Assembly: GCA_049587755.1 (NCBI GenBank)
Contig: JBAVEN010000034.1
Span: forward strand, 31,288-95,287
DNA: 64,000 nt
Origin: Bog-375 sp049587755
Lineage (GTDB): Bacteria; Acidobacteriota; Terriglobia; Bryobacterales; Bryobacteraceae
Direction: 5' to 3'
Position 1 is the first letter of the stretch, and each line of letters opens with the position of its first letter. Below are positions 1 to 9,038 of the stretch, piece after piece. A model generated the notes under the pieces. The model did not search any database. It was not told where the DNA came from and saw nothing but the letters and a program-made list of their open reading frames with translations. The translations under genes and the position numbers were made by a program.

Positions 1-769
1 AGGCGGCCGGCACCTTGCCTTCACGCACCGCCTCGGCTGGCACCAAGGCCGCCACGGCGGGCGGCAGATCGCGCAGCAACAGGTTCTTGAAGATGCTGCC
101 GGCGCACTGCATGGTGACCGGGAACTTCTCGTTGCGAACCTTGAGGATGCCATCGGCGATGCGCCGCAGCTCATCCCGGTCCGCCGGTTCCAGCTCCAGC
201 TTCGCGGAGAAGATAATCCACTCCTTGTGCCGTTTGAAAATGCTCTCGCGGTAAGCGAACCGGCACTCGGCGTTGGAGAAGACGCGCACCTGCCGGCCAT
301 CGAAAAAGCGCACGTGGGCGATGCGTTCGGAGATGGAATGACCGTAAGCGCCCGCATTGCCATAGACGGCCGCGCCGGTCCAGCCAGGAATGCCGGCCAG
401 CGTCTCGAGGCCTTTCAGCCCGCGGCCGATGGTGAAATCCACCAGGCGTTGTAACTCGGCGCCGGCGCCGGCGGTGACGCGGTTGCCATCGGCGGAGAGG
501 GCGTCGTTGCGGTAGCGCAGCACCAGACCGCGATAGCCGCGGTCAGAGACGATCAAGTTAGTGCCGCCGCCGATTACGATCATCGGAATGCTGCTGGCTT
601 CGCCCGCGTGCAGCGCCGCGAGGAAGGAATCCTCCACACCGCTCTCGGCATACAGGTCGGCCGGCCCTCCCACGCCAAAGCGCGTATGACGCCACAGCGG
701 AACGTTCGCAGAAACGGTTACATTGGGAATCGCGGCGAGATGCGCGCGCATCTCTTCGGTGGTCGGCAT
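1..769 (-). CDS. murB: UDP-N-acetylenolpyruvoylglucosamine reductase (MurB), 3' end cut off by window
   Basis: Flavoenzyme that reduces UDP-GlcNAc-enolpyruvate to UDP-MurNAc in cytoplasmic peptidoglycan precursor synthesis. An uninterrupted minus-strand frame from ATG 769 runs off base 1 (256 codons; the family is about 300 residues, so roughly the last 40 are missing). Seen: an N-terminal FAD-binding region with GGGTNLIVSDRG, the IPG..GAAVYGNAGAYG segment, YRESIFK, and AGSIFKN, which holds the serine that protonates the intermediate. The frame starts MPTTEEMRAHLA; no better upstream start is visible. It is divergent from the DUF2461 gene with 25 bp between start codons, so both promoters must overlap in that gap or lie inside the genes. 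Confidence 0.93.
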   Translation of the reverse strand, partial: MPTTEEMRAHLAAIPNVTVSANVPLWRHTRFGVGGPADLYAESGVEDSFLAALHAGEASSIPMIVIGGGTNLIVSDRGYRGLVLRYRNDALSADGNRVTAGAGAELQRLVDFTIGRGLKGLETLAGIPGWTGAAVYGNAGAYGHSISERIAHVRFFDGRQVRVFSNAECRFAYRESIFKRHKEWIIFSAKLELEPADRDELRRIADGILKVRNEKFPVTMQCAGSIFKNLLLRDLPPAVAALVPAEAVREGKVPAA

Positions 770-794
770 TACATCGATTATAAAGGGAGGGTAT

Positions 795-1508
795 ATGGCG
801 CGTTCCGGCTTTCCGGGCTTTCCCGCAGAAGCACTCGCATTCTTTCGCGGCCTGGCGCGGAACAATCATCGCGATTGGTTTCTGCCGCGGAAGGCGGTGT
901 TCGAACAGAGCGTGAAGCAGCCGATGCGCGAGCTGGTCACGGCGTTGAACGTGGCGATGGCGGGCTTTGCACCCGAGTACGCCACGGATCCCGACAAGGC
1001 CATCTTCCGCATCTATCGCGACGTGCGTTTCAGCAGGGATAAGAAGCCGTACAAGGAGCACCTCGCCGCCAGCTTCAACGTCCGTGGCATGAACCATGGG
1101 CACGGTGGTTTCTACTGCTCGGTTTCACACAAGGAAGTGGCGGTGGGAGGCGGTCTGTACATGCCGGAGCCGGCGGCGCTCGTTGCGATCCGCAACCACA
1201 TCGCGGAGAATCATGCGGAGCTGCGCCGCATCCTGGCAAACCCGAAAGTGCGGCGCCTGCTGGGCGAAATGCAAGGCGAAAAGCTGGCGCGCGTGCCAAA
1301 GGGATTCGCCTGCGATCATCCCGCGGCCGACCTGCTGCGCTTCAAGCAGTTCTTCCTCTATGCGGAGTTACCGCCCGAGCTGGCTACATCGCCTAAGCTG
1401 TACCCGGAGATTGTCGATCGTTTCCGCGTCATGATGCCGTTTCTGCGCTTCCTAAACGCTCCGTTGCCGAAGGTCAAGAAGATCGACGCGCGGGATTTGC
1501 TGGCGTAG
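795..1508 (+). CDS. DUF2461 (TIGR02453) family protein
   Basis: 237-residue soluble protein of the DUF2461 family, whose biochemical role is not established. The family pattern is clear: an N-terminal FPAEALAFFRGLARNNHRDWF block, then FRIYRDVRFSRDKKPYKEH and the central GGFYCSV...GGGLYMPEPAAL segment, ending near PLPKVKKID. ATG 795 was chosen over an ATG 72 bp upstream because GGGAGG (785-790) lies four bases in front of it and the extra N-terminal residues do not fit the family. There is no signal peptide or membrane segment. It is divergent from murB. The next gene is convergent, so it is probably transcribed alone. Confidence 0.85.
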   Translation: MARSGFPGFPAEALAFFRGLARNNHRDWFLPRKAVFEQSVKQPMRELVTALNVAMAGFAPEYATDPDKAIFRIYRDVRFSRDKKPYKEHLAASFNVRGMNHGHGGFYCSVSHKEVAVGGGLYMPEPAALVAIRNHIAENHAELRRILANPKVRRLLGEMQGEKLARVPKGFACDHPAADLLRFKQFFLYAELPPELATSPKLYPEIVDRFRVMMPFLRFLNAPLPKVKKIDARDLLA

Positions 1509-1542
1509 CCGCGCCGGACACCCCGTTTCTCGATGCGGCCGC

Positions 1543-2982
1543 TCAGTTCGACCGCAGCAATTCGGCCGATTGGCGCTCTTGGCCCGATCTGGGGCGCCTC
1601 AAACCCTGAAGGGCGGCGACCAACCCGAACCCGAGACACGCGTCCAAGAGCAGGTTGAAAAGAAACTGATGCTTGACATTGTCCGATGCGTCCCCGAACG
1701 CAGCGACAAAGAAAGCCGTCGCACAGCACGCACCCAGAAGCATTCCTAATTCAGCCCATCGCCGGGTGGACGCCGCCGAGCGGCGGCGGCAGACGAATAC
1801 CAGGACGCCGGCCGGGAGTAAGACGACTCCGCCGAGTAGGAGTATGGCGATTCGAGACAGATAGCGCTCGTGGAGATGACTCCACAGTGCGAATGCGTTG
1901 CTTTTGGCTCCAGGAGGCCGGCCGGCGGATTTGTCGAAGTTGCCGCAAAACTCCGGGCGCAAAGAAAGGGCGGCGGGAAGCCTGGCGCGAATATGCCGCC
2001 ACATACGAGCCGGCCGCTTGAGATAGAAATCCATCAAGCTAAAGGGACTGACATTAGCTTGGATGGCATGCACGAGAGATACATCGGCGACGCCAGTATC
2101 GGGGCTCCAGGCGAGGGTTCCGGAATAGCGGGCGTAATCCGGGTTCAGGCCGAGGGCGCTGAGATCGGACCGGGGAGTGTGGGACTCGGGCAGGATCGCG
2201 GAGAAGATCATGTTGTACAGGACGGCCACTCTGGGTGATGGAAGCAGAGACTGGTACAGGGCTACTCCCGCCAGACAAGTTGCGGCCGCGCCAGCCAGGG
2301 CGGCGTAACGGGCGCTCCGGTCAAGAGCCCGCCAGACCATCGTGAGATCGAATGCGGCCAGCGGCACCGCGAGAGCCGCATTCTGGGTCTTGGCCGTAAT
2401 CCAAAGCACGGCGAAGATGTTCCAGCGCAGAACCTGCCCAATGGATACTCGTTCCCTTTTCGAGAGGTCTATGCTTTCCGCCAAAAGAAATAAAAACCAG
2501 AGGCACGAAGCGGGCTCCGAGTACAGCGAATTCCAGTAGGCGACGTAGCCGACATCGGTCAGGACGAGCAGCATCCAGGCCCACGCTACCCGGTACACCG
2601 CGAGGTCTCGCGTTACGTAGAGCAGCCGCGCCAGGGCGAGCAGGAAGAACACCGCGTGAGTGAAACCGAAAACCGTGATGTCGAATGCTCTTGGATTGAT
2701 CAAGACCTCGTTGCCCGTCACGGCGATCTTCGCCAGGATCGACTCAGATGTAATTTGTTCCCAAGCAGGCACCCGGAAGCTTGGGTCCTTGACGAATTTT
2801 CGAGTGAAATACGAGAACTTAGTGTCGGGTCCTTTGGATTCCGGCGCATAACCAAGCGGTCCCGCAACGCGCGCGAAATCGCCCTGGTCGGCAAGGCCGA
2901 TGATTGGGGGAACAAAGAGCTGCCAGGCCAGAGCTGTTCCGGCCAGCGTGAGGACGAGGCAAAGTGGATAGATCCGCGACAA
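1543..2982 (-). CDS. polytopic membrane protein, WsfD-like glycosyltransferase candidate
   Basis: 479 residues with an N-terminal membrane helix (residues 2-28), at least eight further hydrophobic segments and a basic C-terminus. Just after the first helix comes ADQGDF, an acidic motif in the place where GT-C-type enzymes carry their catalytic acidic residues, and later the block YVAYWNSLYSEPASCLW. Both resemble the WsfD-type hexose transferase family used in surface glycan synthesis, as far as I can recall it. The assignment is therefore family-level inference. A polyprenyl-phosphate-sugar donor and a periplasmic active site would be expected. It is convergent with the DUF2461 gene and shows no operon partner. 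Confidence 0.5.
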   Translation of the reverse strand: MSRIYPLCLVLTLAGTALAWQLFVPPIIGLADQGDFARVAGPLGYAPESKGPDTKFSYFTRKFVKDPSFRVPAWEQITSESILAKIAVTGNEVLINPRAFDITVFGFTHAVFFLLALARLLYVTRDLAVYRVAWAWMLLVLTDVGYVAYWNSLYSEPASCLWFLFLLAESIDLSKRERVSIGQVLRWNIFAVLWITAKTQNAALAVPLAAFDLTMVWRALDRSARYAALAGAAATCLAGVALYQSLLPSPRVAVLYNMIFSAILPESHTPRSDLSALGLNPDYARYSGTLAWSPDTGVADVSLVHAIQANVSPFSLMDFYLKRPARMWRHIRARLPAALSLRPEFCGNFDKSAGRPPGAKSNAFALWSHLHERYLSRIAILLLGGVVLLPAGVLVFVCRRRSAASTRRWAELGMLLGACCATAFFVAAFGDASDNVKHQFLFNLLLDACLGFGLVAALQGLRRPRSGQERQSAELLRSN

Positions 2983-3213
2983 GACTACGCTCCCGGTACC
3001 GAAGGCACCGGCAGGCCAGAATCTCCTGAAGACATTCAGCGTAACAACACCCTAGAGCAGCGTCAACGGGATACGAAGCCAGCCCTCTGCGACGGTCCCG
3101 CGGTCCAAGAAGTATCGATGCACGGGATTGGTTAGCACAGCGGCGGCAGAAATATGCCGAATTGTGATATTCCTCTCTTCTCTTTTTGTTCGCCTTCTGG
3201 TATAGTGGGGCCC

Positions 3214-3699
3214 ATGAGCCCAAAACCGCAACAAAACAACTTCGCCAACCAACTGCTTCCCAGCAAGGAATTCTTCGAGCGCTCGACCAGGGTCCTCGAC
3301 GAGGCCGACTCCGGATTCCGTCCGAAGGAAGGCATGATGACGGTGGCGCAGCAAGTCGCGCACGCCGCCCAGACAATCGACTGGTTTATCCAGGGCGCAT
3401 CGAGGCCCGAAGGCTTCGACCTCGATTTCGCCAGCCACGCCGCAGCGCTCGAGCGGGTGACTTCGCTCGCCGCCGCCCGCAAGGCGCTCGAAACGGCGTA
3501 CGCGAATGCGATTCACTTTATCGGCTCGAGCAGCGCGGAGGATCTGGCGCGGCCGCTGCCGCCCGGTCCGGTGATGGGCGGCCAACCCATCAGCGACATC
3601 GTATGGGCCATGATCGAGCACACCGCGCATCACCGGGGCGCACTAACCGTGTACTCCCGCGAGCTCGGCAAAGTGCCGCCAATGCCTTACGGCGGCTAA
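3214..3699 (+). CDS. DinB family protein
   Basis: 161-residue four-helix-bundle protein of the DinB/DUF664 superfamily. The three metal-ligand histidines are visible: one in VAHAAQTIDWF and two in IEHTAHHRGAL. Family members include bacillithiol/mycothiol-dependent S-transferases and proteins of unknown role, so the substrate is open. The start at 3214 (MSPKPQQ) is preferred over an in-frame ATG 60 bp upstream because homologous sequence begins there, and a TATAGT box (3201-3206) lies only seven bases before it with no purine-rich ribosome site. This suggests a leaderless message. It stands alone between the WsfD-like gene (divergent) and asnS (convergent). Confidence 0.8.
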   Translation: MSPKPQQNNFANQLLPSKEFFERSTRVLDEADSGFRPKEGMMTVAQQVAHAAQTIDWFIQGASRPEGFDLDFASHAAALERVTSLAAARKALETAYANAIHFIGSSSAEDLARPLPPGPVMGGQPISDIVWAMIEHTAHHRGALTVYSRELGKVPPMPYGG

Positions 3700-3772
3700 A
3701 TGGCCCGAAGCTAGAAGAGGGGACCATTTGCCGAGGCTGCGCTCGAACCAGTACGGCGCGGCTGGCCGTGCA

Positions 3773-3826
3773 TTACTGCACCCAGACCGTGACGCCATCT
3801 TGGCTGGCCTGGTCGCCGGCGCCGCC
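3773..3826 (-). pseudogene. possible C-terminal remnant of a TIGR03437-type secreted protein
   Basis: A 17-codon stretch on the minus strand closes with GVTVWVQ and a TAA stop, directly after another in-frame stop. The ending recalls the C-terminal beta-strand (…GVTIAVQ) common in solibacterial TIGR03437 repeat proteins. The match is short and made from memory, so it is a hint only. The rest of the 229-bp gap between the DinB gene and asnS (3700-3928) shows no gene. Confidence 0.2.
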
Positions 3827-3928
3827 TTACTCGAACGACTTAGTGATACTTAGGCAGCCCCGCGCGATGGTTCCGACGGCGGCAGGTAAGGTTAGCAATG
3901 TAGCAAGGCGCCTGGGGGCGGGGCTGAC

Positions 3929-5329
3929 TTAGAACGCGGCGGAGCCTGGCGTGCGGGGGCACGGGATCACGTCGCGGATGTTCTTCATGCCGGTGAGGTA
4001 CATCATCATGCGCTCCAGGCCAAGGCCGAAGCCGGAGTGCGGCACGGAGCCGAAGCGCCGCAGGTCGAGATACCAGGCATAGTCCTCTTCCTTCAGCCCG
4101 TGCCCGGCGATGCGCTGGCGCAGGACGTCCAAGCGCTCTTCGCGCTGGCTGCCGCCGATGATTTCGCCGATGCGCGGCACCAGCACGTCCATCGCCGCCA
4201 CGGTGCGTCCATCATCGTTGAGGCGCATGTAGAAGGCCTTGATCTGGGTGGGGTAATCGGTCACCACCACGGGCTTGCGAAACACTTCTTCGGTGAGGTG
4301 ACGCTCATGTTCGCTTTGTAAGTCGGTGCCCCAACTTACCGGGAACTCCCAGGTCTTGCCTTTCGCTGCGGCCTCCTCCAGAATGCGCACCGCTTCCGAG
4401 TAGGGCAGATGGACGAACTCGTTGTCCACCACGTTGGCCAGCGTCTGCAGCAAGGTATTATCGATGCGCTTGTTGAAGAATTCGAGATCGGCGCGGCAGC
4501 GGTCCATCACTTCGGCAAGGACGGCCTTGAGGAACCGCTCCGCCAGGCGCCGGTTGTCATCGAGATCGGCGAAGGCCATCTCCGGCTCAATCATCCAGAA
4601 CTCGGCCAGGTGACGCGGCGTGTTCGAATTCTCCGCGCGGAAAGTGGGTCCGAAGGTGTAGACGTTGGCGAACGCGTGCGCGAACATCTCCGCTTCGAGC
4701 TGTCCGCTGACGGTGAGGTACGCCGGCTTGGCGAAAAAGTCGCCGCTGAAATCAGGCCGGCCTTCCGGCGTTTTGGGCATAGAGGCGAGATCGAGTGTCG
4801 TGACCTGGAACATGGCGCCGGCGCCTTCGCAATCGAGCGTGGTGATCAGCGGCGTCTGCACATACACGAAGCCGTTGTCCTGAAAGAAGCGGTGAATGGC
4901 GTAGCAGAGCGCGTTGCGCACACGGAACACCGCGCTGAGGGTATTGCTGCGCGAGCGCAGGTGGGCGATCTCGCGCAGGAACTCCATGGTGTGGCCCTTC
5001 TTCTGCAACGGGTAGGTGGCCGGGTCGGCCGAGCTGAAAACTTCGACCGCTTCGGCGCGCAGCTCGACCGGCTGGCCGGGACCGGGCGATGCCACCACTT
5101 CGCCCTCGACGCGGAGCGACGATCCGGTGGTGACCGCAGCCAACACGGCTTCGGGCAACAGCCCGGCGAGGATCACGACTTGCAGGTCGATTGCCGACGA
5201 TCCGTCCTGGAGTTGCACGAAGTGCACACCCTTGCCGTCGCGCCGCGTCTTCACCCAGCCGCGCGCCGTGACTTTCGCGCCGGGCGCCTGCGCCAGTATG
5301 TCCTTGATGTATTCGCCGTTGGTGATCAA
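3929..5329 (-). CDS. asnS: asparaginyl-tRNA synthetase
   Basis: Class IIb aminoacyl-tRNA synthetase that charges tRNA-Asn. An N-terminal OB-fold anticodon-binding domain (about residues 1-110, with the VTARGWVKTRRDGKGVHFVQL block) is followed by the catalytic core. Motif 2 lies near TFRAENSNTPRHLAEFWMIEPE, and motif 3 ends the protein with GLGLERMMMYLTG...RDVIPCPRTPG. I choose TTG 5329, giving MITNGEYIKDIL and 466 residues, the same length as the E. coli enzyme. GAAAGG lies nine bases upstream of it, while the longer frame to 5428 adds unrelated residues. An authentic AsnRS suggests direct Asn-tRNA charging rather than only the amidotransferase route. Confidence 0.95.
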   Translation of the reverse strand: MITNGEYIKDILAQAPGAKVTARGWVKTRRDGKGVHFVQLQDGSSAIDLQVVILAGLLPEAVLAAVTTGSSLRVEGEVVASPGPGQPVELRAEAVEVFSSADPATYPLQKKGHTMEFLREIAHLRSRSNTLSAVFRVRNALCYAIHRFFQDNGFVYVQTPLITTLDCEGAGAMFQVTTLDLASMPKTPEGRPDFSGDFFAKPAYLTVSGQLEAEMFAHAFANVYTFGPTFRAENSNTPRHLAEFWMIEPEMAFADLDDNRRLAERFLKAVLAEVMDRCRADLEFFNKRIDNTLLQTLANVVDNEFVHLPYSEAVRILEEAAAKGKTWEFPVSWGTDLQSEHERHLTEEVFRKPVVVTDYPTQIKAFYMRLNDDGRTVAAMDVLVPRIGEIIGGSQREERLDVLRQRIAGHGLKEEDYAWYLDLRRFGSVPHSGFGLGLERMMMYLTGMKNIRDVIPCPRTPGSAAF

Positions 5330-5419
5330 GTGGGCCAACCTTTCAAGAAACAATGGTAGCTTGGATTTCCCGGTTGGATGCCGGCGCAAAGGGACGCAGA
5401 GGCCTGCTAGACTGTTGGC

Positions 5420-5513
5420 GGAAGGCAATCCGGACTGGTGTCTGGGGCGGTCTTCAAAACCGTTCGGCGGCCGTTCGGTCGCTGGTGCGTTCGATTCGCA
5501 CTGTCTTCCGCCA
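5420..5513 (+). tRNA. selC: tRNA-Sec (anticodon TCA)
   Basis: Selenocysteine tRNA that decodes UGA. Read directly: an 8-bp acceptor stem (5420-5427 with 5502-5509, one G-U pair), a 6-bp D stem CCGGAC/GTCTGG closed by TGGT, an anticodon stem with loop CTTCAAA (5452-5458, anticodon TCA at 5454-5456), a 6-bp variable arm GCGGCC-GTTC-GGTCGC, a T arm GTGCG-TTCGATT-CGCAC, discriminator G 5510 and an encoded CCA (5511-5513). The 8+5 acceptor/T stack, long variable arm and 6-bp D stem are the defining bacterial tRNA-Sec features. The gene lies in the 242-bp gap between divergent asnS and the hybrid kinase. No selA, selB or selD is in the window. Confidence 0.95.
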
Positions 5514-5571
5514 CACCCGGAGAGCGAAAGCCGCTAGAATTGTGGCGTATCTAACACTGGCGTCCGGCAAC

Positions 5572-8500
5572 ATGGATCTTGCCCCCCAAGTCGAGGCCCT
5601 GATCCCGACCCTGGCGGCTCTGCCGACGGCGGTGATGACCACGGACTGCGAGGGAGTCATCTGTTGGGCGAACGCCTGTCTCAGCGCCCTCACGGGATAC
5701 GCCGTTGACGAGATCGTCGGGCGGAATGCCGGAGTACTTCTGTCTGGAGATCCGGCGCATTCCTATCACGACGTTCTCGAACACGTCGTTGCCTCCGGCG
5801 AGCCGTGGAAGGGCGACTGGGCCGGCAGGCGCAAGGACGGGGGCCTTTACAACATCGAACAGACCATCGCGCCGATTGAGGATAGCGCCGGCAAGACCAC
5901 CCATTTATTGTGGACGACGCTCGACGCGCAGAATAGCAGAGCCGCTGGCGAGCGATGGTATCAGCAAGCGGAGAGACGATATCGAGACATCTTCGAAGGT
6001 GCGGCCGAAGGAATGTATCGCACTACACTTGAGGGGAAGAGTCTGTCCGCAAACCCCGCTCTGGCAACGATATTAGGTTACGATTCAGCGCAGGATTTGG
6101 TATCCGCGATCACCGACACCACTCATCAACTGTGGCTCGACCCTAATGAGCGATTGCGCTTGTTCGAGTTGCTCGAACAGCAGGACGTCGTTCGCGGCTA
6201 CGAAAGCCAGTTCAAGCGCAAGGACGGAACGCGAATTTGGGTGTCGCTCAACATCCGAAAGGTCCGCGGGGAGGGTGACGATACGGCCTATTATGAAGGC
6301 TTCATCGAAGACATCACGGAGCGCAAGGATGCGGAGAAGCAACTACAGGCTGAACACGAGAGATTCCAGCGAATCATGGATAGCACGGACGCCGGGTACT
6401 TCCGAATCGGGATGGACGGCCGCTACGAGGATGTGAATCCTGCATGGCTGCGAATGTACGGGTTCACCCGCAAGGAGGATGTGGTCGGGCGGCACTTCTC
6501 CGCAGTCCAGGTTCCCGAGGACGTGGCAGGCGCGAACAAGATTGTCGAATCTCTGTTGCGGGGTGAATCGGTAAGGAGCGGCGAATTCTCCAGATTGCGC
6601 CGCGACGGGACAATTGGCTATCACAGCTTTTCGGCCAACCCCGTACTCGACGGCGATCGGGTGATCGGCATCGAGGGCTTCCTCATCGACATTAGCGATA
6701 GAAAGAGAGCGGAGCGGGACAGGCTCCATACCGAACAGCGGTACCGGTCGCTGTTCAACTGCATGCACGAAGGGGTCGCTCTCCACAGGCTGATCCATTC
6801 CAATGGCATTCCGGAAAACTACGTTCTGCTGGATGTAAATCGACGCTTCGAAGAGATCCTTGGCGTGAACCGCGAGCAAGCGGTAAACAAGCCGGCAACT
6901 GAGGTGTACGGCAGCACAGACGCTCCTTACTTGAAAGAGTATGCGGCCGTGGTTGATACGGGTACTCCATTCCAGTTTCAGACGTATTTCCCGCCGATGG
7001 ACAAGCATTTCTCCATATCCGTGGCGCCGATGGGTGACGATGTCTTCGCCACCATCTTTTTCGAGATTACAAAACAGAAGAAAACAGAAGAGGCGCTTCA
7101 GCAAGCCAACGACGCCATTGCCAAAGCCGAACGACATTACCGCCGCATCTTCAACAGTGTTTCGGATGCGGTCTTCGTTCACAGCCTGGGCGATGATGGT
7201 CTGCCGGGCCGGTTCATTGAGGTGAATGACATCGCCTGCCGCAGATTGGGCTACACGAGGGATGAACTTCTCCAACTTCGACCGACGGAGATCGACGCTC
7301 CAGATACTGTCGCCGGAGTTCCCGCCATCATGAAGAGGCTGCAAGCCGAAGGTTATGCGGTCTGGGAGGGAGCCCACCTATCGAAAGATGGGCGGCGAAT
7401 TCCCGTCGAGATTAGCAACCGCATTTTCGAATTTGAAGGAGCGCCAACGATCATCGCTTCGGTGCGGGACGTGACGGAACGCAAGCAGGCTGAAGCAGCT
7501 CAAGCAAAGCTAGAAGAGCAGCTTCGACAGGCGCAAAAACTCGAAAGCATCGGCAGACTAGCCGGCGGAGTGGCGCACGATTTCAACAATCTACTGACGG
7601 TCATCAATGGATACGCCGATTTCTTGCTTGCCGATCTGGATCCAAACGATCCTCTATGGTCGAGCGCCGATGAGATCCGCAAGGCGGGTGAACGCGCAGC
7701 CAGCCTGACCAAACAATTGCTGGCGTTCAGCCGGAAGCAAATCATCGAGCCAAAGGCGCTGGACCTGAACACCACGATTCGAGATTCCGAGCGAATGCTG
7801 CAGCGACTCATTGGCGAGGACGTCATGCTTACGACTACTCTCGATCCTTCGTTGGGACAGGTGATGGCGGACCCGGAGCAGGTGCATCAGGTCATCATGA
7901 ACCTTGTGGTGAATGCTCGTGACGCAATGCCCGATGGTGGCAGGCTCGAGATCAGCACAGCGAACATCGATGTCACGGAACGCGACGCCTCTATGCAACA
8001 GGATGCCAGACCGGGGCCGCACGTCATGGTCACGGTGACGGACACCGGCACGGGAATGGACGAGAGGACCCGCCAGCATATCTTTGAGCCGTTCTTTACC
8101 ACGAAAAAGGGCGACAAGGGCACAGGACTTGGGCTGTCCACCGTTTACGGCATCATGCGGCAGAGTGGCGGATGGATTTACGTTTCGAGCCATCCGGGAA
8201 GAGGAACTTCGTTCAAGCTGTATTTCCCCCGGATCGATGGGTGTGGAGTTGTGGAGCGGGGTGAAACGGCTCGCAGCAGAGGGACGCTCGGCGGCGAGAC
8301 GATTCTGGTGGTGGAGGACCAGGAGGCGGTTCGACGGCTGACGGTGGCGATGTTGAAGGTGTGTGGCTACGACATCCTCGAAGCGGCGAACGCCCACGAT
8401 GCCTTGGAGATCGCCCAGCGGCATTCCGGCGAAATCCATCTATTGCTCACGGACGTGGTGCTTCCTGGAATCAATGGAAAAGAGCTCAGTGAGCGCCTGA

Positions 8501-8670
8501 AGACAGTTCGGCCCAAGCTCAAGGTGCTGTTTACGTCCGGTTACACGGCGGAAATCATCGGCCACCGGGGCGTGCTTGGCCATGGGCTGGCGTATATTCC
8601 TAAGCCATTCGGCCCGGGTACATTGGCTGCCAAGGTGCGAGAAGTACTCAGCGAGCCGTCCACGGCCTAA
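5572..8670 (+). CDS. multi-PAS hybrid sensor histidine kinase
   Basis: 1,032 residues without a membrane segment, so probably a cytoplasmic sensor. Five PAS domains in series (about residues 10-125, 140-260, 265-385, 387-505, 520-640) lead to a dimerisation/phosphoacceptor domain with GGVAHDFNNLL (His669), an HATPase with N box (NLVVNARDAMPDGG) and G boxes (TDTGTGMDE, GTGLGLSTVYG), and a C-terminal receiver (ILVVEDQEAVRR, phosphoacceptor Asp961 in LLTDVVLPG, KPF near the end). The His-Asp layout implies intramolecular phosphotransfer. ATG 5572 is chosen because an in-frame extension upstream would run through the tRNA-Sec gene. A TAGAAT box sits at 5535-5540. No partner regulator is adjacent, so the output is unknown. 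Confidence 0.9.
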   Translation: MDLAPQVEALIPTLAALPTAVMTTDCEGVICWANACLSALTGYAVDEIVGRNAGVLLSGDPAHSYHDVLEHVVASGEPWKGDWAGRRKDGGLYNIEQTIAPIEDSAGKTTHLLWTTLDAQNSRAAGERWYQQAERRYRDIFEGAAEGMYRTTLEGKSLSANPALATILGYDSAQDLVSAITDTTHQLWLDPNERLRLFELLEQQDVVRGYESQFKRKDGTRIWVSLNIRKVRGEGDDTAYYEGFIEDITERKDAEKQLQAEHERFQRIMDSTDAGYFRIGMDGRYEDVNPAWLRMYGFTRKEDVVGRHFSAVQVPEDVAGANKIVESLLRGESVRSGEFSRLRRDGTIGYHSFSANPVLDGDRVIGIEGFLIDISDRKRAERDRLHTEQRYRSLFNCMHEGVALHRLIHSNGIPENYVLLDVNRRFEEILGVNREQAVNKPATEVYGSTDAPYLKEYAAVVDTGTPFQFQTYFPPMDKHFSISVAPMGDDVFATIFFEITKQKKTEEALQQANDAIAKAERHYRRIFNSVSDAVFVHSLGDDGLPGRFIEVNDIACRRLGYTRDELLQLRPTEIDAPDTVAGVPAIMKRLQAEGYAVWEGAHLSKDGRRIPVEISNRIFEFEGAPTIIASVRDVTERKQAEAAQAKLEEQLRQAQKLESIGRLAGGVAHDFNNLLTVINGYADFLLADLDPNDPLWSSADEIRKAGERAASLTKQLLAFSRKQIIEPKALDLNTTIRDSERMLQRLIGEDVMLTTTLDPSLGQVMADPEQVHQVIMNLVVNARDAMPDGGRLEISTANIDVTERDASMQQDARPGPHVMVTVTDTGTGMDERTRQHIFEPFFTTKKGDKGTGLGLSTVYGIMRQSGGWIYVSSHPGRGTSFKLYFPRIDGCGVVERGETARSRGTLGGETILVVEDQEAVRRLTVAMLKVCGYDILEAANAHDALEIAQRHSGEIHLLLTDVVLPGINGKELSERLKTVRPKLKVLFTSGYTAEIIGHRGVLGHGLAYIPKPFGPGTLAAKVREVLSEPSTA

Positions 8671-8773
8671 CCGTTCGAGCGCGAGCGCACATCCGTGCGG
8701 GGCCGTATCGGAGCAGCCAGCCAGTGACCTAAGGGGCCGCTCGGAACATGAGATGCGCTAGAATTTGAACATA

Positions 8774-9001
8774 ATGGGTGAAGATGGCAAGGAGAGGATT
8801 AAGTCTGCCGCTGCGGCGTCGGTGGGTGCCGGTGTTGGCGGCGCTGGCGGCGCAACCGCAGGCGTCCTGGAACTGGCCGCTCAGGGGAGTGTGACCGCCC
8901 TATCGGCGGGCGTGGTCATCGGGGTCGGAGCCATTGCCGGCGGTGCTTTGAGTTTGCTGGGATACAAACTCTACCGTCATCTCACAAAACCGAAAAGTTG
9001 A
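8774..9001 (+). CDS. small Gly/Ala-rich hydrophobic protein
   Basis: 75 residues. A short charged N-terminus (MGEDGKERIK) precedes a long Gly/Ala-rich region with small-residue spacing (GAGVGGAGGATAG, then VVIGVGAIAGGALSLLGYKLY), which could form two glycine-zipper-like membrane helices, and a basic tail. I do not recognise the family. An ATG at 8774 is preferred to the TTG nine bases earlier. A TAGAAT box (8759-8764) lies nine bases before it and no ribosome site is visible. It follows the hybrid kinase by 103 bp and is convergent with rlmN. Confidence 0.5.
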   Translation: MGEDGKERIKSAAAASVGAGVGGAGGATAGVLELAAQGSVTALSAGVVIGVGAIAGGALSLLGYKLYRHLTKPKS

Positions 9002-9038
9002 GGCTGCCTCGCTTGCGAGAGACGGCGCACAGCTCAGC

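Noticed and set aside
5353..5571. N-terminal extension of the hybrid kinase
   Set aside because: It would translate the tRNA-Sec gene; homology to PAS proteins starts only after ATG 5572.
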